From Zavarzinella sp. (lineage in GTDB: Bacteria > Planctomycetota > Planctomycetia > Gemmatales > Gemmataceae): 64,000 nt of DNA. Each line of letters begins with the position of its first letter. Positions within the stretch are counted from its first letter, which is position 1. A model generated the notes under the pieces. The model was not told the origin of the DNA. It searched no databases and worked only from the letters and a program-made list of their open reading frames with translations. The stretch is from assembly GCA_041399155.1 (NCBI GenBank), contig JAWKTI010000002.1, positions 868,001-932,000 on the forward strand. Reading direction: 5' to 3'. Below are positions 53,118-63,325 of this stretch, one piece after another. The translations under genes were made by a program, and so were the position numbers.

Positions 53118-55742
53118 ATGAATAAATTGTTCACTTTTGCAGCACTGGCTTGCTTTGCCAGTTCTCTCCACGCACAGGAAAGCACGTTTCCCACAATCGA
53201 TAAAGTGGTGGCAGGCGCCAAGACTTATGATGGACTCTTCAAGCTGTATCAGAAAGGCGACAATCTGTATGCCGAGCTGATGCCCAACCAGCTAGACCGT
53301 GGGTACATGATTACCATTTCGTTCGCACGCGGTGGGGAAATGTTCGCCGGCCATTCCTGGAACAGCGATGAGCAGTGGGTCATTTATTTCAAACGGGTAG
53401 GCGACAGAATCCATTTGATTCGCAAAAATGTTCGTTATACTCCCGGAAAAGGACCATTAGCACGTGCAATCCAGACCACCTATACCGATTCGGTATTAAA
53501 GGCATTGGATATTGCTGCAACCAACCCGATTCGCAATTCGGTGTTGATCAACCTGAACGATATCTACATGACCAACTTTGCCGATCTGCCATTCGGTGCA
53601 TTCGACCCACGCCGATCAAGCTGGCACCAGGTAAAGGCCTTCAAGAAAAACGTAGAGTTACAGGTATCTGCCGTGTTCAGTGGTGGCCGAGTTACGAATT
53701 CCGTCATTGATTACCGTGGCAACACAATGATCCTGCACTACGGCATCATTGAACTGCCAGATACGAACTACAAACCACGTTTTGCTGATGATCGCGTGGG
53801 CTATTTCGTTACCGCAATGAAAGATTTTAATAATCCCAGTCTGGATACTGCGTTCGTTCGTCTGGTCAATCGCTGGCGACTGGAACGAAGCGATGATTCG
53901 CCTTGGAAAGAAGGTGCTCGTCTGGTACCTCCGAAGCGAAAGATTGTGTTCTGGATTGAAAACTCAGTACCTGTCGAATACCGTGCTGCGGTGCGGGATG
54001 GCATTCTGGAATGGAATAAGGCATTTGAAAAAATCGGCTTCCGCGATGCCATCGAAGTGCGACAGCAGGAAGATGAGGAATTTGATCCGGAAGATGCCAC
54101 CTACAGCACCTTCCGCTGGATTACCACCGATCAAAGTTATGCCATGGGGCCTTCACGTGCCAACCCACTGACTGGCGAAATCATCGATGCGGACATCATT
54201 TTTGATGCCAGCATGGTGCGTTATTACCGAAAAGAACAGCGTGTCTATCACACCGAACAGGGCTTCACCCGCCATGTGGACAGCACCATCCAGGCTGCCC
54301 GACGTGGTTGGATGGTGTTGCCTCAGGCCACCAAACTGGCAGGCAGTTGGGATACCCGCACACCCATGGGTGTGAATCATGACGACTATGCACGAATTCG
54401 CAGTCTTCGTTCCGGAATGTGCCAGTGTGCCTCCCACAAACAAAGTGAGCTGGGTCTGGCGTTAATGGCAATGCAGATGCTGCACAATCTGAAACCTGGC
54501 GATCCCATGCCAGACGACATGGTGCAGCAGGCAATTAAAGAAACCGTCATGCATGAATTGGGTCACACATTGGGGCTTCGCCATAACTTCAAGGCCAGCA
54601 CAATGTTAAAAAATTCCGAACTGCACGATACTTCGATTACACAGAAGCGAGGTTTGGTGGGCAGCGTGATGGATTATAACCCTGTGAACATTGCTCCAAA
54701 GAATGTGAAACAGGGAGATTACTTCACCACAACACTCGGACCGTACGACTACTGGGCAATTGAATACGGCTACATTCCACTGGAAGGTGGAACATTTGGC
54801 GAAGCAGATGCACTGAAGAAAATTGCCAGTAAATCTGCCCAACCAGGTCATGATTACGGCACCGACGAAGACCTGATGAATGCTGATCCCTTCATTAATA
54901 TGTGGGATCTCGGTAATGATCCTTTGCAATATGGCAAAGAACGCCTGCAGTTTGCCCAGGAAATGGCCAAAAAATTAAGCGAAACTGCAGTTACAAATGG
55001 TGAAAGTTACCAACGGGTAACAGATACCTTTGCAAAAGTGCTCCGACAGTACGGCGATGCCGCTTTTCTGGCCAGCCAGTATGTCGGTGGGGAAGCTGTT
55101 CACCGTGATCATAAAGGCGATCCGAATGGACGTGACCCTTTCGTTCCAGTGTCTCCCGCAAAGCAACGAGAAGCACTCGCATTTCTGCAATCGACGATTC
55201 TGAATGATCAGACTTTCCAGTTCCCACCGGAACTGTTGCGAAAGCTCACCACCGAAAAGTGGTTACACTGGGAAAGTGATGAAAATTTAATGAGAAGCCC
55301 CCATTTCCCACTGAATGAGCGGATACTGGGCATTCAACGGATTGCTTTCCGTGAATTGCTTTCCGATCGCACATTAAATCAGATTCAGAATGTGGCTCTG
55401 AAAACAGCGGGTGACGAAAAGCCCCTGACTGCGGCAGAAGTATTACGCAGTCTAACCGATGGCACTTACACCGATGCACCACTGCCAGGTGGGAAAGCAG
55501 TGGCCAGCACGCCCATCCGCAGGAATATGCAGCGTGCTTATCAGGCAGAATTAAAACGCCTTGCTTTGACTGGCAGCAATGCAGACGCACGCAGCCTTGC
55601 CCGCATGCACCTGCGTGAAATTGACCGCCGTATGCAGGATAGACTGAAAGAGAAGAACCTGGACGAAACAACGAGAGCCCACTACGAAGACTCTCACGAG
55701 CAGATTGCGAAGATTCTGGCAGCTACAATTGTGCAGGAATAA
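53118..55742 (+). CDS. secreted zinc-dependent metalloprotease (DUF5117/DUF5118 type)
   Basis: The 874-residue protein has a signal peptide (NKLFTFAALACFASSLHA) and a large N-terminal beta-rich part resembling DUF5118/DUF5117. The catalytic domain has H479-E-L-G-H-T-L-G-L-R-H489, the extended HExxHxxGxxH zinc motif of metzincins, in ETVMHELGHTLGLRHNF. The Met-turn equivalent is GSVMDYNPVN. It probably degrades exported or extracellular proteins. It follows the YdjY gene by 145 bases. Confidence 0.88.
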   Translation: MNKLFTFAALACFASSLHAQESTFPTIDKVVAGAKTYDGLFKLYQKGDNLYAELMPNQLDRGYMITISFARGGEMFAGHSWNSDEQWVIYFKRVGDRIHLIRKNVRYTPGKGPLARAIQTTYTDSVLKALDIAATNPIRNSVLINLNDIYMTNFADLPFGAFDPRRSSWHQVKAFKKNVELQVSAVFSGGRVTNSVIDYRGNTMILHYGIIELPDTNYKPRFADDRVGYFVTAMKDFNNPSLDTAFVRLVNRWRLERSDDSPWKEGARLVPPKRKIVFWIENSVPVEYRAAVRDGILEWNKAFEKIGFRDAIEVRQQEDEEFDPEDATYSTFRWITTDQSYAMGPSRANPLTGEIIDADIIFDASMVRYYRKEQRVYHTEQGFTRHVDSTIQAARRGWMVLPQATKLAGSWDTRTPMGVNHDDYARIRSLRSGMCQCASHKQSELGLALMAMQMLHNLKPGDPMPDDMVQQAIKETVMHELGHTLGLRHNFKASTMLKNSELHDTSITQKRGLVGSVMDYNPVNIAPKNVKQGDYFTTTLGPYDYWAIEYGYIPLEGGTFGEADALKKIASKSAQPGHDYGTDEDLMNADPFINMWDLGNDPLQYGKERLQFAQEMAKKLSETAVTNGESYQRVTDTFAKVLRQYGDAAFLASQYVGGEAVHRDHKGDPNGRDPFVPVSPAKQREALAFLQSTILNDQTFQFPPELLRKLTTEKWLHWESDENLMRSPHFPLNERILGIQRIAFRELLSDRTLNQIQNVALKTAGDEKPLTAAEVLRSLTDGTYTDAPLPGGKAVASTPIRRNMQRAYQAELKRLALTGSNADARSLARMHLREIDRRMQDRLKEKNLDETTRAHYEDSHEQIAKILAATIVQE

Positions 55743-56073
55743 TACAGGTGCCCGTATAATCTAAAAAATTACGGTAATCTATGTCGATTAGGAAGGTGAG
55801 AATATTTGTGCTGAATGTAGTGGTTGTATCAACTGAATAGCTCATTTAGATCGTATGATCTCTATTCATTTGTCAATTTGGACATCCTGCATGAATTACG
55901 CTGATTGGGCACAAAATACTATTTGACAAGCATAGAGAACTTATATCGAATATGAGTTGTGATAAACAATTCCTTTGGTAGGATTCGTGCTGATTGCGAT
56001 AGCAGAACCGACATCAATGTGGCATTCTAATTGATAGAGTACGCCTGATTGCTAGATCTGTTAGAGCCAAACT
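55743..56073. other. intergenic region before the protein kinase gene
   Basis: About 330 AT-rich bases between two plus-strand genes. A consensus TTGACA at 55923-55928 followed after 17 bases by TCGAAT gives a weak promoter candidate about 120 bases before the kinase start. Nothing else recognised. Confidence 0.4.
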
Positions 56074-57096
56074 ATGTTGAATCCTCAGGATAATGAGGAA
56101 GGATTCAATTACGACCTGAAGGAAATAGGACCCATCTCTGATCCGCAGGATACTATTATCCTGGCGAATCAATCAACGTTGCCCGATATCCTGCCGCACG
56201 AAATAAACAGTGCGTTGCCAGATATTGGTTCGATGCTGAACGACTTCATCCGAATCGAAGGAGTAATCGCACATGCCAGACACAGTATCGTTTACAAAGC
56301 ATTCCACCAGAAACTGGGTATGGAAGTTGCTGTAAAAATGCCGAATCTGCAGGATGCCCAGCAGATTTATGTGCTGCAATCGTTCTATGAAAACGAGGTA
56401 AGCATCCTGGCAAAATTAATTCACAATAATATTTCCAGAATCGTTTACTTCGATCAGTTCAATGACTTGCCGTACATCGTTACCCAGTATGTGGAAGGGA
56501 AATCCCTGACTGAGGTGATGAAAGCACACCAGATGCAGCCCCAGGTGGGCTACTGTCTGAAGGTAGCAAGCACCACCTTGTCTGCGTTAAACTTTGCCTG
56601 GAAACGGGGAATCATCCATCGTGATATCAAACCCGATAACCTGATTTGTCGCCCTGATGGCCAACTAACGGTGATCGACTGGGGACTTGCAGCTGAACGC
56701 GACGAATACCTGCCCGTACATTCGGAACGGAATATGTATCGCTATCTTGGTTGTCCGGCATTTCAGGCACCAGAACTGGCACGTCCCGGTGGACGGTTTG
56801 ATTCGCGGGCCGATATTTACAGCCTGGGTGCGATGATGTATTTTCTGGTTACTGGCAAGTATCCATTTAATTACACCAAAGTGGAGCAGGTGCTGTATGC
56901 CCACCTGCACTACGAGCCAATCCCACCACATGAGTTGGTTGCGAAGCCGGGAATGTTGAAGTTGTCCGATCTGATTATGCGGATGATGGCCAAAAATCCG
57001 AACCATCGTCCCAGCATTCGCGAAATGCAGGAAGAATTCACACTAATTAGCGAAGTTGTCGCCCAACCCCGCACCCGCTATTTGTTCGGCCAATAA
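56074..57096 (+). CDS. Ser/Thr protein kinase with unusual glycine loop
   Basis: The 340-residue protein has an acidic 60-residue N-terminal extension and then a kinase domain of about 265 residues. It has VAVKM (catalytic Lys), HRDIKPDNLICRP (catalytic Asp and Asn) and TVIDWGLA, in which the DFG motif reads DWG. The ATP-binding loop EGVIAHARHSIVYKA lacks the usual G-x-G-x-x-G. Activation-loop and APE-equivalent sequence CPAFQAPELARPGG and subdomain IX SRADIYSLGAMMYFLVTGKYPF are present. There is no membrane helix or sensor domain. It is probably active; its substrate is unknown. Confidence 0.85.
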   Translation: MLNPQDNEEGFNYDLKEIGPISDPQDTIILANQSTLPDILPHEINSALPDIGSMLNDFIRIEGVIAHARHSIVYKAFHQKLGMEVAVKMPNLQDAQQIYVLQSFYENEVSILAKLIHNNISRIVYFDQFNDLPYIVTQYVEGKSLTEVMKAHQMQPQVGYCLKVASTTLSALNFAWKRGIIHRDIKPDNLICRPDGQLTVIDWGLAAERDEYLPVHSERNMYRYLGCPAFQAPELARPGGRFDSRADIYSLGAMMYFLVTGKYPFNYTKVEQVLYAHLHYEPIPPHELVAKPGMLKLSDLIMRMMAKNPNHRPSIREMQEEFTLISEVVAQPRTRYLFGQ

Positions 57097-57197
57097 TTTG
57101 TGGGGCTTTTTGTTTCTGCAGGGTTGCCTGCAAATCAAGGCCGGGAAAGTTCAGTTCGCTAACATTCTAACACTGTGTTGATGGTACGGGTTTTCGC

Positions 57198-57226
57198 TGG
57201 ACTTGTCACTTCTGGCGTGGTATAAT
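57198..57226 (+). promoter_or_regulatory. sigma70-like promoter with extended -10
   Basis: TGGACT (57198-57203, four of six bases of -35), a 17-base spacer and perfect TATAAT (57221-57226) preceded by TGG, an extended -10. Start of transcription would be near 57233, about 50 bases before the DUF1501 ATG at 57284. Confidence 0.6.
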
Positions 57227-57283
57227 GTACACAACGTTTTTTTTGTGATCCTACCTACTGAATCATTCCGGCTGGAGCTTTGC

Positions 57284-58675
57284 ATGTCTTTCCCTCTCAA
57301 TCGTCGTGGTTTTTTACAGGCAGGTGCTTTGGGTGTGGGCTCGTTGTCGTTCTCCAACCTGTTGCGACTGCAGGCCGAAACGCAGAATCACAGTTCAAAA
57401 GACCACCCAGCGGTCATTTTGTTGTGGCTTCCAGGTGGTGCACCCCACATGGAAATGTACGATATGAAGCCGGATGCACCGGAAGACTATCGTGGGGCAT
57501 TCAAGCCAATTGCTTCCAATGTACTTGGGATCGATGTTTGTGAGCATCTACCGATGCATGCCAAAATCGCCGATAAGTTTACTGTGATCCGTTCGGTGCA
57601 CCACAATTTCAGCGACCACGGTGGAGGGCACAAGAAATTCCTGACAGGGCGCGACCCCATGTCACCGGTGGGGTTCGTCAACGATTACCCCATGGTCGGT
57701 TCGCTGGTTTCCAAATCATTTGAAAATCGCGATGTCGGAATGCCAAACTATGTGGCAGGTATGGATAACGGCCGGCAAGGAATTGACACCTTCAGCTTTG
57801 GTGCTGCCTATTTGGGTCGCGCCACCACACCGTTCATGGTGCCCGGTGACCCATGCGATGCTAAGTTTGGTGTGCAGAACTTGTCGATTCCGGCTGAGCT
57901 TGCCGATCGCCTGGGTGATCGGCGAGATCTATTGAAGAAATTAGATACTGTTCGTCGCGATATTGACCAAAGCGGGGCAATGTCTGCGATGGATGCGTTT
58001 GACAGAAAAGCAGTGGAACTTGCTACCAGCACGAAGGCTCGCGATGCATTTGATCTCAGCAAGGAACCGATGAAGCTGCGGGAACGCTATGGTTGGCACC
58101 GCTATGGTCAACGGGCATTGTTAGCTCGCCGATTGGTGGAAGCGGGTTGTACCTTTGTCACCATGGTGCTGGAAAATCCATCCCCCCCAGGAGAGTCTTT
58201 TCCAAAAGAAGCTACCTACAACTGGGATTCCCATGCGGTGAACTGCCACATCTTCGAAGACAGCAAGTTTCGTTTTCCCTATTACGACCGTGCTGTCACT
58301 GCGTTGATTGAAGATATTTACGCACGCGGGCTGGACAAGCGAGTGATGGTTATTGTCACTGGTGAGTTTGGTCGAACCCCACGGATCTCTTACTCAGTGG
58401 GCACCCAAACCAAAGTGCAGCAACCCGGTCGGGATCACTGGCCGCAGTCGATGTCAATGATTGTTTCAGGCGGTGGAATGACAACCGGGCAGATCATTGG
58501 TTCCACCGATTCGAAAGGTGCCCATCCAAAAGATCGCCCATTGACACCCAACGATTTATGGGCAACGATGTATGCCCACTTGGGGATCAATCCGGAACAT
58601 TCTTTCCCAGACCATACTGGCCGTCCCATGCCAATTCTTCCCGAAGGAAAAGTTATTTCGGAACTGAATATCTAG
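57284..58675 (+). CDS. DUF1501 protein with Tat-like signal
   Basis: ATG 57284 follows GGAG and begins MSFPLNRRGFLQAGALGVGSLS, a twin-arginine signal; the open frame starts earlier at 57203 without one. The 463-residue protein shows the DUF1501 signatures AVILLWLPGGAPHMEMYDMKPDAPEDYRG, HNFSDHGGGHKKFLTG, VIVTGEFGRTPRI and GRDHWPQSMSM. It differs considerably from the DUF1501 protein at 32063-33379. It is followed 73 bases later by a giant cytochrome/LamG gene. Exported, folded; role unknown. Confidence 0.87.
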   Translation: MSFPLNRRGFLQAGALGVGSLSFSNLLRLQAETQNHSSKDHPAVILLWLPGGAPHMEMYDMKPDAPEDYRGAFKPIASNVLGIDVCEHLPMHAKIADKFTVIRSVHHNFSDHGGGHKKFLTGRDPMSPVGFVNDYPMVGSLVSKSFENRDVGMPNYVAGMDNGRQGIDTFSFGAAYLGRATTPFMVPGDPCDAKFGVQNLSIPAELADRLGDRRDLLKKLDTVRRDIDQSGAMSAMDAFDRKAVELATSTKARDAFDLSKEPMKLRERYGWHRYGQRALLARRLVEAGCTFVTMVLENPSPPGESFPKEATYNWDSHAVNCHIFEDSKFRFPYYDRAVTALIEDIYARGLDKRVMVIVTGEFGRTPRISYSVGTQTKVQQPGRDHWPQSMSMIVSGGGMTTGQIIGSTDSKGAHPKDRPLTPNDLWATMYAHLGINPEHSFPDHTGRPMPILPEGKVISELNI

Positions 58676-58748
58676 ATACCGTTCTGGTTTCAATTGCATA
58701 TCATGCCAGTGAATACAAACCCAGCTTTTCCTGGATCTGAACACCATA

Positions 58749-61700
58749 ATGAATCCACGACATTTTATCTATTCGCTTTTGACAACAATCAGTGTTATAG
58801 CTGTTTATTGCTATCTTCCAGCTGAAGACGCCAAGCAGGTTTCTAAATCGCAAACGCTGGAACAGGAGCTGCTGGCAGAAGGGGCTGCCTCGCTAGCAAA
58901 AGCGGCTCTAGCGAATGGCGATCCTGTCCGCGGCGCTACGCTGTTTTACCAGCCGTACCTTGCCTGCTCCAAGTGCCACGATCCGCAGGATCAGAAACTA
59001 CGAATTGGGCCCGATCTTGCCAAACTTTCCAAGCCGACGACAGCAGAGCACCTGATCGAATCAATTCTGGAGCCTTCCAGGGTAATCCACAAAGGTTTTG
59101 AAGGAATCACTATCACATTGCTGGATGGTTCCACTGTAAAAGGTATGTTGTTGGAAACGAAGCCGGGTGAATTAGTTGTTCGCGATGCAGCTCGGGACTT
59201 CGGGAAAGTCACTATTGCAGTGAAAGATATTGACACCCAAAAACTGGATAGCGTATCCCTGATGCCCACAGGCCAGGCGAATCAACTGACGACGAGACAA
59301 CAATTTTTAGACATTGCCCGGTATCTGATTGATATCAACACAAAAGGGCCTTCGCTGGCAGATGAATTGCGACCAAAGCAGATTTCGCTGGTGCGTGCTC
59401 CACTGCCAGCATACGAAAACGATCTCGATCATGCGGGTCTGATTGCCGACTTGAATACAGACAGCTTGAAACGCGGTGGGGAGATCTATTCACGCATCTG
59501 TATGAATTGTCACGGCACGAAAGATAAGCCTGGCTCTATGCCAACGTCATTGCGGTTTGCGGAAGGTGTGTTTAAAAGTGGATCAGACCCGTACAGTATG
59601 TATCGCACCTTGACGCATGGTTTCGGACTGATGCCACAGCAGACACTACTTGTGCCACGTCAAAAATATGATGTCATCCACTACATTCGCGAAACATTTT
59701 TGAAGCCAGCCAATCGTTCACAATACTTTTCCGTGAATGAACAATACCTTGGCAGATTGCCGAAAGGTAAAGGACGCGGCCCAGCACCGTCGACGATTTT
59801 GCCCTGGGTCGCAATGGATTATGGATCCAGTTTAAACAACACTTATGAGATCAGCCGCGATAAATCGAATTTTGCATACAAGGGAATCGCGGTTCGTCTG
59901 GATGATGGGCCAGGTGGTATCTCACGCGGTCAATATTGGATGGTTTACGACCACGACACCATGCGGGCTGCTGCAGCGTGGACAGGGAAGGGTTTTATTG
60001 ACTGGCAGGGGATTCATTTTGATGGTCGACATCAGGCACATCCGCACATCGATGGTCAGATTCAATGGACTACACCGCCTGGGCCAGGCTGGGCCAATCC
60101 CTCCGATGGTACTTTTACCGATACACGTATTCTCGGCCGCGACAATAAACACTACGGCCCATTGCCGAAACAATGGCTGCACTACAAAGGCCAGTATCGC
60201 TTCGGTAACAAGATCGTTCTTGATTACACCGTTGGCACAACGAAAATCCTGGAATCACCGCGTCTTGCTGCAACAATGCCGGAAAGCGTATTCACACGCA
60301 TCTTCAATATCGGTCCACGAGATCAGGAAATGGTGTTGCGAGTTGCCCAATCACCTGCAGGGGCGACGAAATTAGAAACGAATCAACATCCAAAAGCGGG
60401 TCATCTGGCTATCCTGGTGCCTGCCAAAGAAACTCAGCCGAAGGAGCCTGCAAAAGGTAAGATTCAGTTCAACGGATCATTGTATCTTGAAGCTGCCAAG
60501 CCAGATGATTTCGACATGACGCAGAAAGATTTCACGATTGCCGCTCGCATCAAGACGAACCGCACAGGCGTCATTTTTGCAAAAACCGCATCAGGCGAAA
60601 AGTGGGTTCCGGATGGCAAAGGGTTTTTTATTCGAAATGGCAAACTTGTTTACGATATCGGCTGGGTGGGTGCCGTCACAAGCCGACGTTTAGTGAATGA
60701 TAATCGTTGGCATGATGTTGCGTTGTCATGGGAAGAAAAAAGCGGTATGGTAACTATGTACATCGATGGCAAGCGAGATTCCAGCGGAATTTTGAAGCCA
60801 AAAGCGGTTGCGAAAGGTCAGAAGGTACGCATCGGTTTTGCTGCTCCCAATTTTCCGAACCCCGAGCCGTTCCAAGGTGCCATCGCAGGAATACGGTTTT
60901 ATCAACGCAAGTTAAGTGAAGATGATTTCAAAGCCGGTTTCGCAAAATTACCTGAAGATAAAGCACTGATTGCTTCCTGGAATTTCGATGCCGCCAGCTC
61001 TCCTCTGGTGAATGACCAAAGCGGTAATACCCATGATGCCAAGGTTGTCTTGGCTCTCGATGCAGATTCACAGCCGGGAATGCTGGTAGCTGGTCTTTCC
61101 GAAAGCGGGCAAGGACTCCAGTTTCGTATCGGTGTCGATGGTGATCTGCAACTGGTGATACCAGCGGGCAAAGACTCACTTCAATTTCAACTCTGGCTGT
61201 CGCGGATTGAAGACAAAACAGCGATCGACAAGCTGGGAACACAAGTCGCTTCGATAGAAGCATCAGTCGATTTAGCTCCGCTGACAAAAGGCGGATCACC
61301 GCAGTGGCCTGGGTTGTTGCGTACGCAGTTCACAAAGGGTGCTGATGATAACGCGTTTGCAATCGATATTCTTACCCTGCCAGTAAGTAATCCCTGGGCA
61401 TGTCAGATTCGACTATCCGGCCTTGATTTTTATCCGGAAGGAAATCGCATGGTGGCCTGCACTTGGGATGGCGATGTCTGGGAGATAAAGGGTATCTCGG
61501 GCCAGGGCGAATTAACCTGGCAACGTATTGCATCCGGTTTGTTCCAACCGCTGGGAATCAAAATTGTGGAGGGAAAGATCTATGTTTGTTGCCGGGATCA
61601 ACTGGTCATTCTAAATGATCTTGATGGTGATGGTGAAACAGATTACTATGAAAACTTCAATAATGATCATCAGGTGACCGAGCATTTTCACGAATTTGCG

Positions 61701-62678
61701 ATGGGCCTGCAAACAGATTCAAAAGGCAATTTCTATTACGCGAAAGCGGCCCGGCATGCCTTGCCAGCAATCATTCCGCACCATGGGACATTGCTGCGAG
61801 TTGATAAAAACGGCTCGAAGACAGATATTCTAGCAACTGGCTTTCGTGCACCAAACGGAGTTTGCCTGAATACGGATGGCACGTTTTTTCTGACTGATCA
61901 GGAAGGCCATTGGACACCGAAGAATCGCATCAATCATGTGAAAGTAGGTGGATTTTACGGTAACATGTTCGGCTATCATCATCAGATCGATCCATCGGAC
62001 AGCGCAATGGAATTGCCATTGTGCTGGATTACCAACAGCTTTGATCGATCACCATCGGAACTGCTCTGGGTACCAGAAAACACCTGGGGACCGCTTGGTG
62101 GATCGCTGATGAATCTGTCTTATGGCTACGGAAAAGTGTACGTTGTGCCCCATGAAACAGTCAACGGGCAGATGCAGGGTGGTATGTCTGAATTACCTCT
62201 GCCTCAGTTCCCTACGGGTACGATGCGTGGCCGCTTTAATCCGACTGATAAACAGTTGTATCTATGTGGAATGAATGCCTGGGGAAGTAATCAGCAGCAA
62301 CCAGGCGGGTTTTACAGAGTTCGATTTACTGGTAAGGAAATGGCGGTTCCCCTTGATCTGCAGGCAAGTGAGAAGCAAATGACAATTCGCTTCAGCAGCA
62401 AACTGGATGCGAAAGCTGCTGCCGACGCAAGCCAGTATCAAGTGACGGTGTGGGATTTGAAACGGAATGCCAATTATGGCTCAAAGCATATCAATGAACG
62501 AAAGTTGGAAATCAGCTCAGTTGATGTAAGCCCCGATGGATGCTCAATTACATTGAAATTGCCGAAATTAGAGCCCACGTGGGGGATGGAAATAAAATAT
62601 TCGTTGAAAACCGCCAGTGGACAGTCTGTCCGCAATTCGATCCACAGTTCGATCTATCATTTGAAACCGAAGAAGTGA
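58749..62678 (+). CDS. giant secreted protein: two haem c motifs, DUF6797-like region, LamG domain and PQQ/NHL-like propeller
   Basis: The 1309-residue product has a signal peptide-like N-terminus (MNPRHFIYSLLTTISVIAVYCYL). A haem motif CSKCH at about residue 76 lies in a PVC-type cytochrome domain, followed by ITLLDGSTVKGMLLETKPGELVVRDA. A second haem motif, CMNCHG, is at about residue 252. The 345-560 region resembles planctomycete DUF6797. A LamG/concanavalin-like domain (FNGSLYLEAAKPDDFDM... DGKRDSSG) is at about 570-730. The C-terminal 450 residues form a propeller of NHL or sugar-dehydrogenase type (FRAPNGVCLNTDGTFFLTDQEGHW). It follows the DUF1501 gene and may be an electron-transferring oxidase of polysaccharides. 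Confidence 0.82.
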   Translation: MNPRHFIYSLLTTISVIAVYCYLPAEDAKQVSKSQTLEQELLAEGAASLAKAALANGDPVRGATLFYQPYLACSKCHDPQDQKLRIGPDLAKLSKPTTAEHLIESILEPSRVIHKGFEGITITLLDGSTVKGMLLETKPGELVVRDAARDFGKVTIAVKDIDTQKLDSVSLMPTGQANQLTTRQQFLDIARYLIDINTKGPSLADELRPKQISLVRAPLPAYENDLDHAGLIADLNTDSLKRGGEIYSRICMNCHGTKDKPGSMPTSLRFAEGVFKSGSDPYSMYRTLTHGFGLMPQQTLLVPRQKYDVIHYIRETFLKPANRSQYFSVNEQYLGRLPKGKGRGPAPSTILPWVAMDYGSSLNNTYEISRDKSNFAYKGIAVRLDDGPGGISRGQYWMVYDHDTMRAAAAWTGKGFIDWQGIHFDGRHQAHPHIDGQIQWTTPPGPGWANPSDGTFTDTRILGRDNKHYGPLPKQWLHYKGQYRFGNKIVLDYTVGTTKILESPRLAATMPESVFTRIFNIGPRDQEMVLRVAQSPAGATKLETNQHPKAGHLAILVPAKETQPKEPAKGKIQFNGSLYLEAAKPDDFDMTQKDFTIAARIKTNRTGVIFAKTASGEKWVPDGKGFFIRNGKLVYDIGWVGAVTSRRLVNDNRWHDVALSWEEKSGMVTMYIDGKRDSSGILKPKAVAKGQKVRIGFAAPNFPNPEPFQGAIAGIRFYQRKLSEDDFKAGFAKLPEDKALIASWNFDAASSPLVNDQSGNTHDAKVVLALDADSQPGMLVAGLSESGQGLQFRIGVDGDLQLVIPAGKDSLQFQLWLSRIEDKTAIDKLGTQVASIEASVDLAPLTKGGSPQWPGLLRTQFTKGADDNAFAIDILTLPVSNPWACQIRLSGLDFYPEGNRMVACTWDGDVWEIKGISGQGELTWQRIASGLFQPLGIKIVEGKIYVCCRDQLVILNDLDGDGETDYYENFNNDHQVTEHFHEFAMGLQTDSKGNFYYAKAARHALPAIIPHHGTLLRVDKNGSKTDILATGFRAPNGVCLNTDGTFFLTDQEGHWTPKNRINHVKVGGFYGNMFGYHHQIDPSDSAMELPLCWITNSFDRSPSELLWVPENTWGPLGGSLMNLSYGYGKVYVVPHETVNGQMQGGMSELPLPQFPTGTMRGRFNPTDKQLYLCGMNAWGSNQQQPGGFYRVRFTGKEMAVPLDLQASEKQMTIRFSSKLDAKAAADASQYQVTVWDLKRNANYGSKHINERKLEISSVDVSPDGCSITLKLPKLEPTWGMEIKYSLKTASGQSVRNSIHSSIYHLKPKK

Positions 62679-62743
62679 TCTGTTGAACAATTTTTGCTAA
62701 TATTCCAAGTCTTATAATCTAACAACAAATAAACTACCGAATA

Positions 62744-62905
62744 TTACGATTCAAGATTCGGGTGAATCTCATAATTCCATTCACCATGAAACTTGTTCCG
62801 CTTAATCCGGCAGGTTGACAATTCTTGATCACTCACCTTTCTACCAGTTTTATAGTCTGCTTCGTCCAGCCATGCGTGTACTTCTAGAGCAAATTCAGGA
62901 TCATA
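62744..62905 (-). pseudogene. remnant of an ISAzo13/Rhodopirellula-type transposase
   Basis: On the minus strand the sequence reads TGRKYDPEFALEVHAWL, then KTGRKVSDQELSTC and KFHGEWNYEIHPNLES before a TAA at 62744-62746. The KFHGEWNY ending is typical of the C-terminus of the Rhodopirellula transposase (ISAzo13) family. Nothing of the rest of the transposase remains, so it is a fossil fragment. It lies right next to the IS630 element, perhaps the result of one element landing in another. Confidence 0.6.
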
Positions 62906-62962
62906 CTTGCGCCCTGTAAAATTGTATGCTATGCTGGTGAAATTCGTTAAACGGGCTCAATC

Positions 62963-63325
62963 ATGCGTGCCATTTCACTCGATTTACGAGAGCGGATCCT
63001 TGCAGATTTTCGCAAAGGAATGAACTTTGCTCAGCTGGCAAAAAAGTATACCGTGAGTGCCGAATGGGTACGCCTTTTTATTCGTAGATTTCAATCAACG
63101 GGTGAAGTTGCTCCAAGATCAAAACGAGTGAAGAAAAAACCGTTTCATATTCGTTATGAGGCTGAGCTGCCTGCAGCAGTTGCGGAACAACCTGATTTAA
63201 CTTTGGAACTTTTAAGAACGAAGCTGGGAGTCAAAGTCAGTGTTGCCACATTGCATGCTTCCCTGGTCGCGCTGAAGATCACGTTTAAAAAAAACGCTAA
63301 AAGCTGCAGAACAAAATCGACCTGA
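62963..63325 (+). mobile_element. IS630-family transposase, N-terminal part (orfA)
   Basis: A 120-residue frame starting MRAISLDLRERILADF and then a helix-turn-helix DNA-binding region with FAQLAKKYTVSAEWVRLFIRRF, typical of the IS630 family. It ends in an A8 run at 63287-63294, where a -1 frameshift would lead into orfB, as is common for programmed frameshifting in IS630 elements. The terminal inverted repeats were not found. Confidence 0.8.
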
